A DNA stretch of 64,000 bases from RYN-230 sp963837335 (lineage in GTDB: Bacteria > Actinomycetota > Actinomycetes > Streptosporangiales > Streptosporangiaceae): assembly GCA_963837335.1 (NCBI GenBank), contig CAWINS010000052.1, positions 62,001 to 126,000 of the forward strand, read 5' to 3'. Every line of letters begins with the position of its first letter. Positions within the stretch are counted from its first letter, which is position 1. A model generated the notes under the pieces. That model saw nothing but the letters and a program-made list of their open reading frames with translations. It was not told where the DNA came from and did not search any database. The position numbers were made by a program, and so were the translations under genes. Shown here one piece after another: positions 53,047 to 61,558 of the stretch.

Positions 53047-54773
53047 GAGGTGCGCGCCGCGTCGAGGGTGAAGAAGAAGGTGGCACCAGCATCCACCGCG
53101 CCCTGGGCCCAGATGCGGCCGCCGTGGCGTTCGATGATCCGCTGCACGCTGGCCAGGCCGATGCCGGTCCCGGCGAAATCGGTGTCGGCGTGCAGCCGCT
53201 GGAACGGCTGGAACAGCTTGGCCGCATGGGCGGGGTCGAAGCCGGCCCCGTTGTCGCGCACGAAGCAGCAGATCTCGGCCTCGTCGGCGGCCATGGTGCC
53301 GAACTCGATGGTCGGCGTCCTCGCGCCGGGCGGTGAACTTCCAGGCGTTCTCGACCAGGTTCTGCAGCACCGTGCGGATGAGACCGCGATCCGCGGTCGC
53401 CTGGACGCCGTCCTGGATACTGATGCGGATCCGGCGGCTGGGGTCCGCGGACTCGAATTCCCCCACCACCGCGGTGACTTCCGCGCTGAGATCGACTGGC
53501 CGGAGGTGCATCTGGCTGCGTGAGACCTGGGCCAGCTGGAGCAGGTCATCGATGAGCGTGGCCATCCGCTCGCTCGCGGCCTGGATGCGCTCGGCGTAGC
53601 CGCGGCCGGTTTCGCCGAGACCATCGCCGTATTCCTCCAGCAGCGCTTCGGCATACCCGCTCAGCGCCCGGAGCGGGGCGCGCAGGTCGTGCGAGACCGA
53701 GTAGCCGAACGCCTCCAGGTCCTTGTTGGCCTGGGCCAGGTCGGTCGTGCGCCGTTCGACGCGGGCCTCCAGGTCGGCGTTGAGCGCTGGACCTCGGCTT
53801 CGGCGTCGCGCTGCGCGGTGATATCGCGCACCGCCCCGACGAACAGCAGCGGGTTGCCGTCCGGGTCACGGACCACGGCGCGGCTGGCCTCGACCCAGAC
53901 CACGCCACCGTCTTTTCGCAGGTCACGCTTTTCTATCGAAAAGCTGTCGATCTCCCCAGAGCCCAGCCGCTGCATGTGGGCCAGATCGGCGTCGAGATCG
54001 CCGGGATGGGTGATGTCCTGGATCCGCAGGGAGCGCAGCTCGTCAGCGGTGTAGCCAGTGATCTCGCACATGCGCGGGTTGACCTGGACCAGCTCGCCGC
54101 TGAGCGTCAGCTCCTCGATGCCGATGGGCGCGTTATCGACCAGGGCGCGGAGCCGCTCCTCGGACACGCGCAGCGCCTCGTGGGCCGCGGCTGACTGAGC
54201 TTCCGCGGCCCGCTGCGCGGTGAGGTCGGTCAGCACCAGGCACCGCAGCAGCATGCCGTCGAGGTCGAAGCCGCTGACCGCGAGCAGGACCGGAATGGCC
54301 GTGCCATCGGGCCTGGTCAACTCGACCTCGCCCCGGTGGCTGTCCCCGGCGCCCACGTCGAGCAGCCGGATGAACTCCGCATGACAGGCGGGGGTGATCA
54401 GATCGAGCACCGCGGTCCCGGTCAGCTGGGAGGCGCTGTGGCCGGTCATGAGGACCAGTCGCGGGTTGGCGTCGAGGATCACCCCCCGGGGCGAGACGGT
54501 GGCGGCGCCTTCGCTCATCGCCTCGACGACGAGCCGGTAAGTGCGGTCGGCGCTGGCCAGGGAGTAGACCTGCTCCTGGCCGGGTGGCCCGATCACCAGC
54601 GAGTCGACGGTGCCGCCCCGGATCGCCTCGATCGTCTCCTGCGCCTCGCGCAGCTGGGCCCGCAACTCGGCCAGCTCGCCGGTCTGCGTGCTGGCTTCCC
54701 CGTTCGGAGTGGCAGTGGGCCAGCTGGGATCCGTGACTTTGCGAACCGGCGATGTAGGCATGGCCTCACTCAT
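53043..54773 (-). CDS. PAS-PAS sensor histidine kinase of the kaiC operon, two frame breaks
   Basis: 576 residues when corrected. A short coil (ELRAQLREAQETIEAIRGG) leads to two PAS domains (about 75-185, with ATVSPRGVILDANPRLVLMT; and 210-330, with LVDNAPIGIEELTLSGELVQ). The HisKA has EAFGYSVSHDLRAPLRAL, the HATPase RTVLQNLVENAWKFTAR, DNGAGFDPAHAAKLFQPFQR and GTGIGLASVQRI. A missing base near 53785 and an extra base near 53312 interrupt the frame; the paralogue at 57462 is intact and shows the expected path (for example EDALIEFG there, EDATIEFG here). ATG 54773 overlaps the end of the second kaiB by 8 nt. It lacks the KaiB-like domain of SasA. Confidence 0.82.
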
Positions 54774-55092
54774 CCGGCGCCGCGGGCTTGCCGCTCGTCT
54801 CTAGCGGACCGAGCTCGAGCGCAAGGCGGACCCGGGTGGCGTCAGAGAGATCCCCGACGAGCCGGCGTAGTGGCGCAGGCATATGCCTGACCAGCGTCGG
54901 CGCGGCGAGGACATGATCCCGCACGACCGCCGCCGGTTGCTGCTGCACGTCGATGATCTCCAGGTCGACCTGGCCGCCGAGTTCTTGTGCGCACAGTTGC
55001 CGCGCGTTCTCGATGGCGTGGATGGAATGCGGCGACGCGCCATTGACGTAGAGGGTCAGCGCCCAGCGGTCGGCAGACTCGGCCTGGGTCAT
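54766..55092 (-). CDS. KaiB-family protein, second copy
   Basis: 108 residues. KaiB thioredoxin-like fold: WALTLYVNGASPHSIHAIEN, LEIIDVQQQPAAVVRDHVL, APTLVRHMPAPLRRLVGDLS. It differs from the first copy at many surface positions (H for N after SP, for instance) and lacks the usual LAExDxILA text. Its start overlaps the first kaiB (ATGA) and its stop overlaps the kinase start. Because the thioredoxin-like N-terminal domain of SasA is KaiB-like, this protein plus the next kinase could be a split SasA; alternatively it is a second fold-switching KaiB. Confidence 0.9.
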   Translation of the reverse strand: MTQAESADRWALTLYVNGASPHSIHAIENARQLCAQELGGQVDLEIIDVQQQPAAVVRDHVLAAPTLVRHMPAPLRRLVGDLSDATRVRLALELGPLETSGKPAAPDE

Positions 55093-55436
55093 GTCGTGGT
55101 CCTGCTCGGCTGCCGGACCTGCAGGCCGACGAGGAGACGGTCGGTATCGGAGAGATCGCCGACGATCTTCCTGATCGGCACCGGGAGCTTGCGGACCACG
55201 GTGGGCACGGCCAGGATCTGATCGTCGGCGGCCAGCCGCGGGTTTTCCAGCAGGTCCACCACCTCGATCCGGTAGCGGCCGGGCACATTCTCTTCACAGG
55301 CCCGGCGCAGGTTCTCGATGGCCCGGATGCTGTTGGGCGACTGCCCGGTCACGTACAGGCGCAGATCCCAGGACTCATCCCAGGACCCATCGGCGCCGGC
55401 TTGAGTGGTCCCATCCAGGGTGTGCGGCTGGCTCAT
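55089..55436 (-). CDS. kaiB: KaiB-family protein, first copy
   Basis: 115 residues. After a 25-residue acidic lead comes canonical KaiB: LRLYVTGQSPNSIRAIENLR, RYRIEVVDLLENPRLAADDQ, ILAVPTVVRKLPVPIRKIVG and DLSDTDRLLVGLQVR. These closely follow cyanobacterial KaiB, including the Leu-Pro-x-Pro-x-Arg-x-Ile-x-Gly-Asp-Leu block. KaiB binds the KaiC CI ring after a fold switch. ATG 55436 overlaps the kaiC stop in ATGA. Confidence 0.93.
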   Translation of the reverse strand: MSQPHTLDGTTQAGADGSWDESWDLRLYVTGQSPNSIRAIENLRRACEENVPGRYRIEVVDLLENPRLAADDQILAVPTVVRKLPVPIRKIVGDLSDTDRLLVGLQVRQPSRTTT

Positions 55437-57161
55437 CGTTGCCTTCCGTTGCTGGGGGCATCGGCCCAGCGCTTGGTGGCCATGGACTGCCGGTCTGTCT
55501 CGGCCTCAGCGACCTGGCGGCGTTCGCGGCGGTCGATCCGGTCGATTTCCGCCCGCTCGGCGGCGAGCTGGTCTTGCACCGCGACGAGGTGGGCTTCTCC
55601 TTCGCTGATCCGGCCGCGCAGCTCACGCCGGTGGCGTTCCACATCGTCGGCCTGGTCCGCTTCCGCATCGCGCTCGACGGCCTCCTGGGCCAGCCGGGCT
55701 GAGCCAGCCAGCATCCCCGCCGGTCCGACGTACACCTCGACCAGCTCGATGCCGTGATCGGTGAGCACGAACTCCCGCACCTGATTCGAGTGGGCCGTGC
55801 CCCGCGACTTCAGCACGAACAGCAGCCGGTTCCGTTCGCCGTTGGCCTCGACATTGCGCAGCAGCAGCCAGTTGTCCACCAGCGACGAAACCTCTATTGA
55901 GCTGGTTTCGTCTCCGTGGCCGAGCGAGGTGGCCATGGTGGTGATCTCACGGCTCTTGAGCAGGTCGAATTGACGGGACACCAGCGAGGTCACCTCCGAA
56001 CTGGAGGCCCCGCTGGCCAGGCCCGCGATCCCGTCCAGTACCGCCACCGACGGCGAGACCTCCTCGATCAGCTGGGCCAGCACGGCCAGATGGGTCTCCA
56101 GCCCGTACGCGGACGGGCGCGCCGACCAGATGCGCAGCAAGCCCGCCTCGACCCACGGCAGCAGGTCGAGGCCGAGCGAGCGCATGTTGCGCAGGACCTG
56201 GGCGGGTGACTCCTCGAGCAGGACCCACAGCGCCCGCTCACCCCGCGCGCAGGCCGCGTTCACCAGGTGCGCCCCGAGCGAGGTCTTGCCGGTACCCGCC
56301 ACCCCGGTCACCAACGTGGTCGAGCCGCGGAACACGCCGCCGCCCAGCATGTGGTCGAGGCGGTCCACCCCCGTGGACACCCGCTCGTCGGACGCCTCGT
56401 AGTCGAGCGCGATCGACGTGATCGGCAGCACGACGAAGCCCCGCGCGGAGATCAGGAACGGGAACTCGTTGGTGCCGTGCGCGGACCCGCGGTACTTGAC
56501 CACCCGGAGCCGGCGGGTGGAGATCTCCTCGGTCACCCGGTGGTCGAGCACGATCACGCAGTCGGTGACGTATTCCTCGATCCCGTGCCGGGTCAGGTTC
56601 CTGTCGCCCCGTTCCCCGGTCATGATGGTGGTCACGTCCCGCTCTTCCAGCCAGCGGGCCAGCCGGTTGAGTTCCGCCCGGATCGTCGAGTCGTCCCCGA
56701 ACGCGCCGAACAGCACCTCCACCGTGTCCAGCACGACCCGCCTGGCGCCAATCCGGCCGATCGCGTCGTCGATAATCAGGAAGAGCGGCTCAAGGTCGAA
56801 CGCTCCCGTGGCGATGATCTCGACGGGCTCGATCTGGAACGAGATCACCGTGAGCAGGCCGTCCCGCTGAAGCTGATCGAGGTCGAAGCCGAGCGAGCGC
56901 ACGTTCAGGGTGACCTTCTCCGCCGACTCCTCGAAGCTCACCAGCACACCGGGCTCACCGTACTGCCGGGCCCCGGTGACCAGGAATTCCAGCCCCAGCA
57001 GCGTCTTGCCCGATCCCGCGCTGCCCGCCACCAGCGATACCCGGCCCCGGGGCAGCCCGCCCTCGGTGATCTGATCCAGCCCCGGGATTCCCGGTCGGCG
57101 CTTTCTCCAGCCCCGGGCCCATCGCGGCATCCTCCGCGCCCGTCAGCATTGTGGTGCTCAC
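55433..57161 (-). CDS. kaiC: KaiC-like double-domain ATPase
   Basis: 575 residues when corrected, two RecA-type domains as in cyanobacterial KaiC. Numbering from GTG 57161: CI Walker A GSAGSGKT (46-53) and catalytic EE (78-79, in SFEESAEK); CII Walker A GVAGTGKT (286-293) and EE (316-317, in LLEESPAQ). Phosphosites aligned with KaiC S431/T432 are Ser425-Ser426 in VSSLVD, followed by KSRGTAHSNQVREFVLTDHG. The last 75 residues are an alpha-helical coil not found in KaiC. GTG 57161 follows GGAGGG by 6 nt, but one extra base near 57088 breaks the N-terminus (GLEKAPTG then IPGLDQI); ATG 57130 would start a slightly shorter intact frame. Confidence 0.88.
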
Positions 57162-57206
57162 GTCCACCCTCCCCCGACTCGGGCGTACCACGAATACCTC
57201 AGAGGA

Positions 57207-57212
57207 ATACCC
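57207..57212 (-). promoter_or_regulatory. Candidate stress-sigma -10 (GGGTAT) for the kaiC operon
   Basis: GGGTAT on the minus strand, with a GNNT-type -35 (GACT) 17 nt upstream, resembles the SigB/SigF class of actinobacterial promoters (GNNT-N14-16-GGGTAT). It would give a 5' leader of about 40 nt ahead of GTG 57161. Confidence 0.35.
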
Positions 57213-57375
57213 GTGTAAATACAACTTACAGTCAAAACGAATATATTGCAGCGTGCCGTACGCTCGGTCAGGGCCGGAGAGGTATTGCCGCGAAAGTATA
57301 TATCGGGCAAATCGTACTACCTTGCGATTCGCTACCTTTCTTGAGTAACGAATCCATCCGGGTGTATGGTGACTT

Positions 57376-57381
57376 TAGGAT
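57376..57381 (+). promoter_or_regulatory. Candidate -10 (TAGGAT) for the divergent kinase operon
   Basis: TAGGAT is the preferred housekeeping -10 sequence in high-GC actinobacteria. It lies about 80 nt upstream of GTG 57462. A matching -35 is not clear. Confidence 0.4.
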
Positions 57382-57461
57382 AGCGCCGGGCAGGAATTCA
57401 TGTTATGTCATCCGGCAGGCAGGCTACTGGAAACGGGTCTCCGCCACCACGGAGGGTAGAT

Positions 57462-58589
57462 GTGGGCCAGCTAAAGCTTGAGGACGGCCCGGGCTTCTCC
57501 GAGTCCGAGCTTCTCCCGGCGATCGTCAGGTCCTCAGATGATGCCATCGTGGGCGCAACTACCGGCGGCCTGATCACGACCTGGAACCGGGCGGCCGAGA
57601 ACATTTACGGATATCGCGCGGCGGAGATCGTCGGCCAGCCGCTGACGATCCTGTGCCCCACTGAGCTGGCCGGTGAGATAGGGGAAACCCTCTCCAAGAT
57701 CGGTCGTGGCGTGCGGGTCGTGCACCGCGAGACCGTGCGACGGCGCAAGGACGGCACCACGTTCCCGGTGTCGGTGACGGCCTCGCCCATCCACGACCAG
57801 GACGGCAGGCTGATCGGTGTGTCGGCCATCTCCCGCGACATTACCGAGCAGCAGGCCCGGGCCGCGGCCGAACTCCGGCGCCAGGCGGACGACCTGGAGC
57901 GGGCCAACCAGAGCGTGGAGTCCTTTACCTACTCCATCGCTCACGACCTGCGCGCTCCGCTGCGCGCGCTGGGCGGGTACTCGTCGGCGCTGATGGAAGA
58001 CTGCGCGGACGATCTCGGCGAGGCAGGACGAGGTTACGCCGGGCGGATCCTGGCCGCCAGCCAGAAGATGTCTGCGCTCGTCGACGACCTCCTCGTCCTG
58101 TCGCGTATCGCCCGGGCGGGGATGCATCTCGAATGGGTCGATCTCGGCGCCGAGGTGGCCCGCATCGCCGCCGACCTCCAGTCCGGCGAACCGGAGCGCC
58201 GTGTCCATTTCGCTGTCGAGCGTCCGGTCCAGGCCCGGGCGGACCGTCCCCTGATCCGCGCCGTCCTGCAAAACCTGGTGGAGAACGCCTGGAAATTCAC
58301 GTCCGGGCAGGAGGACGCGCTGATCGAATTCGGCACAGTACCGGCCGGGGAGGCGGGTGTCTGCTGCTACCTGCGCGACGACGGGGCCGGCTTCGATCCG
58401 GCCTACGCGGGCAAGTTGTTCCAGCCATTCCAGCGGCTGCATCCGGCCAGCGATTTCCCCGGGACCGGCATCGGCCTGGCCAGCATCAAGCAGATAGTGG
58501 AGCGGCACCGGGGGCGGGCCTGGGCCGAAGGTGCGGTCGGCGAGGGCGCGACCTTCTACTTCACCCTGGACGCGGAGGAAATCGCATGA
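57462..58589 (+). CDS. PAS-domain sensor histidine kinase, divergent from kaiC
   Basis: 375 residues from GTG 57462, chosen because GGAGGG lies 5 nt upstream; ATG 57405 is in frame but less well placed. PAS domain (about 20-130) with DDAIVGATTGGLITTWNRAA and a PAC end. HisKA phosphoacceptor in FTYSIAHDLRAPLRAL; HATPase N-box AVLQNLVENAWKFTSG, G1 DDGAGFDPAYAGKLFQPFQR, G2 GTGIGLASIKQI. The kinase core is a close paralogue of the one in the kaiC operon. The stop overlaps the next gene (ATGA, 58586-58589), a receiver protein, its probable substrate. Confidence 0.92.
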   Translation: MGQLKLEDGPGFSESELLPAIVRSSDDAIVGATTGGLITTWNRAAENIYGYRAAEIVGQPLTILCPTELAGEIGETLSKIGRGVRVVHRETVRRRKDGTTFPVSVTASPIHDQDGRLIGVSAISRDITEQQARAAAELRRQADDLERANQSVESFTYSIAHDLRAPLRALGGYSSALMEDCADDLGEAGRGYAGRILAASQKMSALVDDLLVLSRIARAGMHLEWVDLGAEVARIAADLQSGEPERRVHFAVERPVQARADRPLIRAVLQNLVENAWKFTSGQEDALIEFGTVPAGEAGVCCYLRDDGAGFDPAYAGKLFQPFQRLHPASDFPGTGIGLASIKQIVERHRGRAWAEGAVGEGATFYFTLDAEEIA

Positions 58590-59029
58590 CGACCCGGTCC
58601 ATCCTGTTGGTCGAGGATAACCCAGATGACGAGATGCTCACCCTCCGGGCGCTGAAAAAAAATCATATCCTCAACGAAATCACCGTGGCTCACGACGGCG
58701 CCGAGGCGCTTGAGCTGATCTTCGCCAGCGCTGGGGGCGGCAGGTCGCTCCCCGGCCTTATCCTGCTCGACTTGAAACTGCCCAAAATTGATGGGCTGGA
58801 AGTGCTGCGCAGGCTCCGGGCCGACGAGCGGACGCGCATAATCCCGGTGGTCGTGCTCACCGGCTCCAAGCTGGAAGAAGACATTCTGGCCGGCTACCGG
58901 GGCGGCGCCAATGCTTATGTGCGCAAGCCGGTGAATTTCGCGGAATTCGCGGAGGCGGTCAAGACTCTCGGCCTCTTCTGGCTGATGCTGAACGAGCCCG
59001 TGCCTGAGTTCATGCCGACACCGGAGTGA
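58586..59029 (+). CDS. Single-domain response regulator (Rcp1/CheY-like)
   Basis: 147 residues, receiver only. Acidic pocket E10-D11 (LLVEDNPDDEMLT), phospho-acceptor Asp62 (ILLDLKLPKIDG), Thr in VVVLTGSKLEED and Lys in YVRKPVNFAEF. The extended insert after the first strand and the NPDD start are typical of Rcp1-type regulators that pair with phytochrome-like kinases. It has no output domain, so it acts by protein contact, possibly with the kaiC-operon kinases or KaiC. Start overlaps the kinase stop; its own stop overlaps the next start (GTGA). Confidence 0.92.
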   Translation: MTTRSILLVEDNPDDEMLTLRALKKNHILNEITVAHDGAEALELIFASAGGGRSLPGLILLDLKLPKIDGLEVLRRLRADERTRIIPVVVLTGSKLEEDILAGYRGGANAYVRKPVNFAEFAEAVKTLGLFWLMLNEPVPEFMPTPE

Positions 59030-59679
59030 CGAGGTTAGATCAAATGAACAATGGACATCAGGGCAATGGCGCGGGTAACGGCCAGGGTGACAGTGCGCCG
59101 GAGACAGCCGCTAGCCCAGTGCAGCCACACACCTCAGCTGCTGGCCAGGCGGACGCGGTGGGACGGCCGGCCCGCATCCTCATCCTGGAGGACGAAGCGT
59201 GGGATGCGGAGCGCGCCCAGAGCCTGCTGACGAGCGCCGGCCTCGACTTCACGTGCATCGTCGTGGCCACCAGGGCCCTGTTCGTGGAGAAGCTGGATTC
59301 CTTCCGCCCTGACGTCATCCTGTCCGATTACCATCTGCCGGGCTTTTCCGGTGAGGCCGCCCTCGCGATCGCGCAGGAGCGGTACCCGGACGTGCCGTTC
59401 ATCATCTGGTCCGGTGTGCTCGGAGACGAAGCGGCGGTCGCTCTCATCAAGCAGGGAGCCACGGACTACGTCCTGAAAGACCGGCCGGCCCGGCTGCCTT
59501 CGGTCATCGGGCGGGCCCTCGCCGAGGCCGAGCAGCGGATGCGCCTGGCTGATCTCGATGAGCAGCTGCGCGAGGCGCAGCGCCTGGCCAGCCTGGGCCA
59601 CCTGGGCGCGGCCGAACAGGCCATGAACCTGACCCGTGAGCTCCTCGCCACTGCCCGCCAGGAAGTGACCACCGCATAA
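59026..59679 (+). CDS. Response regulator with C-terminal helical tail
   Basis: 217 residues from GTG 59026 (ATG 59044 possible). After a 45-residue glycine/alanine-rich lead, the receiver has ILILEDEAWDAERAQSLL, phospho-Asp in VILSDYHLPGFSG, Ser in IIWSGVLGDE and Lys in DYVLKDRPARL. It ends in a helical coil (ALAEAEQRMRLADLDEQLREA split across the linker) reminiscent of the start of a HisKA dimerisation helix (LRREAQRLASLGHLG), but there is no kinase domain. It may dock on a kinase by that helix. Confidence 0.88.
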   Translation: MTRLDQMNNGHQGNGAGNGQGDSAPETAASPVQPHTSAAGQADAVGRPARILILEDEAWDAERAQSLLTSAGLDFTCIVVATRALFVEKLDSFRPDVILSDYHLPGFSGEAALAIAQERYPDVPFIIWSGVLGDEAAVALIKQGATDYVLKDRPARLPSVIGRALAEAEQRMRLADLDEQLREAQRLASLGHLGAAEQAMNLTRELLATARQEVTTA

Positions 59680-59691
59680 CCTCCTTCCTGG

Positions 59692-59707
59692 CCAGGCCGG
59701 CGCCTGG
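59692..59707 (+). terminator. Hairpin after the response regulator
   Basis: CCAGGC, four nt, GCCTGG, thirteen nt after the stop. Short but perfect. The next 120 nt before 59832 carry a GATAG...CTATC pair and an AT-rich promoter-like stretch. Confidence 0.4.
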
Positions 59708-59831
59708 ATCGTCCGCCATGTCCTACTTATCGTGATAGGATGATTACTATCCGTTAGACACGAGATTAAACGAGGTGTGACCAGGCGCAGATCGACCGTA
59801 CCCGCCCCGTCACTGAGAGAAGTTGGACGAC

Positions 59832-60440
59832 ATGGCGAGCCACCGGTCTCTGCTCCACCGCCGCAGCCGCCAGCCCCCGGCCGCCACCCCTGACGTGGCC
59901 GCGGCCGCGAGGGAGGCGGTGGTGGGCTTCCTGCACGACTCGTCGATGGGCTCCCCGGCCGTCGGGATGGCCCAGCCGGCCGCCACCATGCCCGCTCCGA
60001 CCCCGAAGGGCGGGGTGAGCACGGTGGCGGTGAAGGCTGCCCCGGACCCGGCTAACGGCGGCCCGGCCGCACGGCGGGTGAGAATCCCGGCCAGCATGAC
60101 ATCGGGGGGATCTGATGCGGCCGCCGAGTCGGTGGCAGTACGGGCGGCGGTCGCCGGCGTCGCCACCCTGGACCGGATCGAGGCGGCGGCGGCCAAGGTG
60201 GAAGCCGACATCCGGTCGGCCCTGCTCGCGCAAGCCGAGCTCCAGGCCGGGGCCGGAGTCGCGGCCGAGGCGGCGGTCCGGGCGGCCCAGGCGTCCTGGA
60301 TAGCCGCCCGCGCATCCGAGGCGGCTGAGGGACGCGCCCGGGTCATCCTGGGCGTGATGACCCGGTACCTGGCGGTCACCATGGCGATCCTCGTGGTCAC
60401 GCTCATCTTCGTGGCCATCACCGCGGTTGTCGCTCACTAG
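59832..60440 (+). CDS. Alanine-rich helical protein with C-terminal membrane anchor
   Basis: 202 residues from ATG 59832 (TTG 59823 possible). The first 85 residues are low-complexity and basic; then a long alanine-rich helix (AAVAGVATLDRIEAAAAKVE, then AELQAGAGVAAEAAVRAAQA) and a single transmembrane helix at the end (LAVTMAILVVTLIFVAITAV), so a tail-anchored protein. I do not recognise the family. It follows the Kai island's regulators but a hairpin lies between, so a functional link is only possible. Confidence 0.6.
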   Translation: MASHRSLLHRRSRQPPAATPDVAAAAREAVVGFLHDSSMGSPAVGMAQPAATMPAPTPKGGVSTVAVKAAPDPANGGPAARRVRIPASMTSGGSDAAAESVAVRAAVAGVATLDRIEAAAAKVEADIRSALLAQAELQAGAGVAAEAAVRAAQASWIAARASEAAEGRARVILGVMTRYLAVTMAILVVTLIFVAITAVVAH

Positions 60441-60539
60441 GTCCATCCGGGGCATCCACGAGGTCCACCCGGCCCGCAGAAAAGAATCTTCATCACGGTG
60501 CGTAACGTCTTCGCGACCTAGGCCGATACCTAGATAGAC

Positions 60540-60576
60540 GCGGTTGACGTGGGTACCCCCGAGCTCACGTCACCGC
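60540..60576. promoter_or_regulatory. Inverted repeat upstream of dapA
   Basis: GCGGTTGACGTG and CACGTCACCGC, 14-nt spacer, 11 of 12 positions complementary. It ends about 67 nt before ATG 60644. It may be a terminator or an operator; no U-tract follows. Confidence 0.45.
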
Positions 60577-60643
60577 GTCTTCAACGTGACCGGAGGCGGG
60601 GCACGGTGGCCGCAGCGCGCCATAGCCCGGTAGCGTTCAGTTC

Positions 60644-61558
60644 ATGACAGCAACCCAGCCCGCGAACGCGGACGCCCCGTTCGGCCGGATGCTGACCGCG
60701 ATGATCACGCCGATGACGGCCGGCGGCGGCATCGACTACGACGGGGCCGCCCGCCTCGCGACCTATCTGGTCAACGAGATGCGCAACGACGGCCTGGTGA
60801 TCAGCGGGACGACCGGCGAGTCGCCGACGACGACGGACGGCGAGAAAGAACGGCTGCTCCGCGCCGTGATCGAGGCGGTTGGCGACCGGGCCGCCGTGGT
60901 GGCCGGAGTCGGCACCAACGACACCGCCCACACCTGCGAGCTGGCTCGTCAGGCCGAGCGCGCCGGGGCCTCGGGACTGCTCCTGGTGACGCCGTACTAC
61001 AACAAGCCGCCGCAGAGCGGGCTCGTGGCCCACTTCACCAGGGCCGCCGACGCCACCAGCCTGCCGGTCATGCTGTATGACATACCGGGCCGGACGGGCA
61101 CTCCCATCACCACCGAGAGCCTGCTCCAGCTGGCCGAACATCCCCGCATCATCGCGGTCAAGGACGCCAAGGGTGATCTGGGTGCGGGCTCCCTGGTGAT
61201 GCTGGCCACCGGCCTGGTTTTCTACTGCGGGGATGACATGCTGAACCTGCCCTGGCTCTCGGTCGGGGCGGCCGGCTTCGTGAGCGTGGTCGGCCATGTC
61301 GCCGGCGACCGGCTGCATGACATGATCGACGCGTACCGGGCCGGGCGCGTGGACGAGGCCCGGCGGATCCACTGTGACCTGCTGCCGCTCTACACCGGCA
61401 TCATGACCCGCACCCAGGGTGTGATCACGACCAAGGCCGCGCTCAGCCTGCTCGGGCTGCCCGGCGGGCCAGTCCGCGGCCCGCTGATCGATGCGACGCC
61501 GGCCGAAATCGAACAATTGCGAGCCGATCTGGTCGCTGGAGGCGTGAAGATCAAGTGA
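60644..61558 (+). CDS. dapA: 4-Hydroxy-tetrahydrodipicolinate synthase
   Basis: 304 residues. Condenses pyruvate with aspartate semialdehyde on the lysine/diaminopimelate route. Schiff-base Lys in RIIAVKDAKGDLG, Tyr in VMLYDIPGRTG, Thr pair in VISGTTGESPTTT and YYNKPPQ motif. The last part FCGDDMLNL-like segment (FYCGDDMLNLPWLSVGAAGF) is diagnostic. The rnj gene overlaps its stop by 4 nt (GTGA), the conserved actinobacterial dapA-rnj arrangement. Confidence 0.95.
   Translation: MTATQPANADAPFGRMLTAMITPMTAGGGIDYDGAARLATYLVNEMRNDGLVISGTTGESPTTTDGEKERLLRAVIEAVGDRAAVVAGVGTNDTAHTCELARQAERAGASGLLLVTPYYNKPPQSGLVAHFTRAADATSLPVMLYDIPGRTGTPITTESLLQLAEHPRIIAVKDAKGDLGAGSLVMLATGLVFYCGDDMLNLPWLSVGAAGFVSVVGHVAGDRLHDMIDAYRAGRVDEARRIHCDLLPLYTGIMTRTQGVITTKAALSLLGLPGGPVRGPLIDATPAEIEQLRADLVAGGVKIK

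Larger units (their letters stand above)
57162..57461. promoter_or_regulatory. Divergent promoter region of the Kai island
   Basis: About 300 nt, notably AT-rich at 57215-57260 and 57290-57360 for this DNA. It separates kaiC from the divergent sensor kinase and must hold both promoters. GAGGAATACCC and GAGAGGTATTG are loosely related motifs on opposite sides. Two likely -10 elements are listed separately. I see no gene here. Confidence 0.6.
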
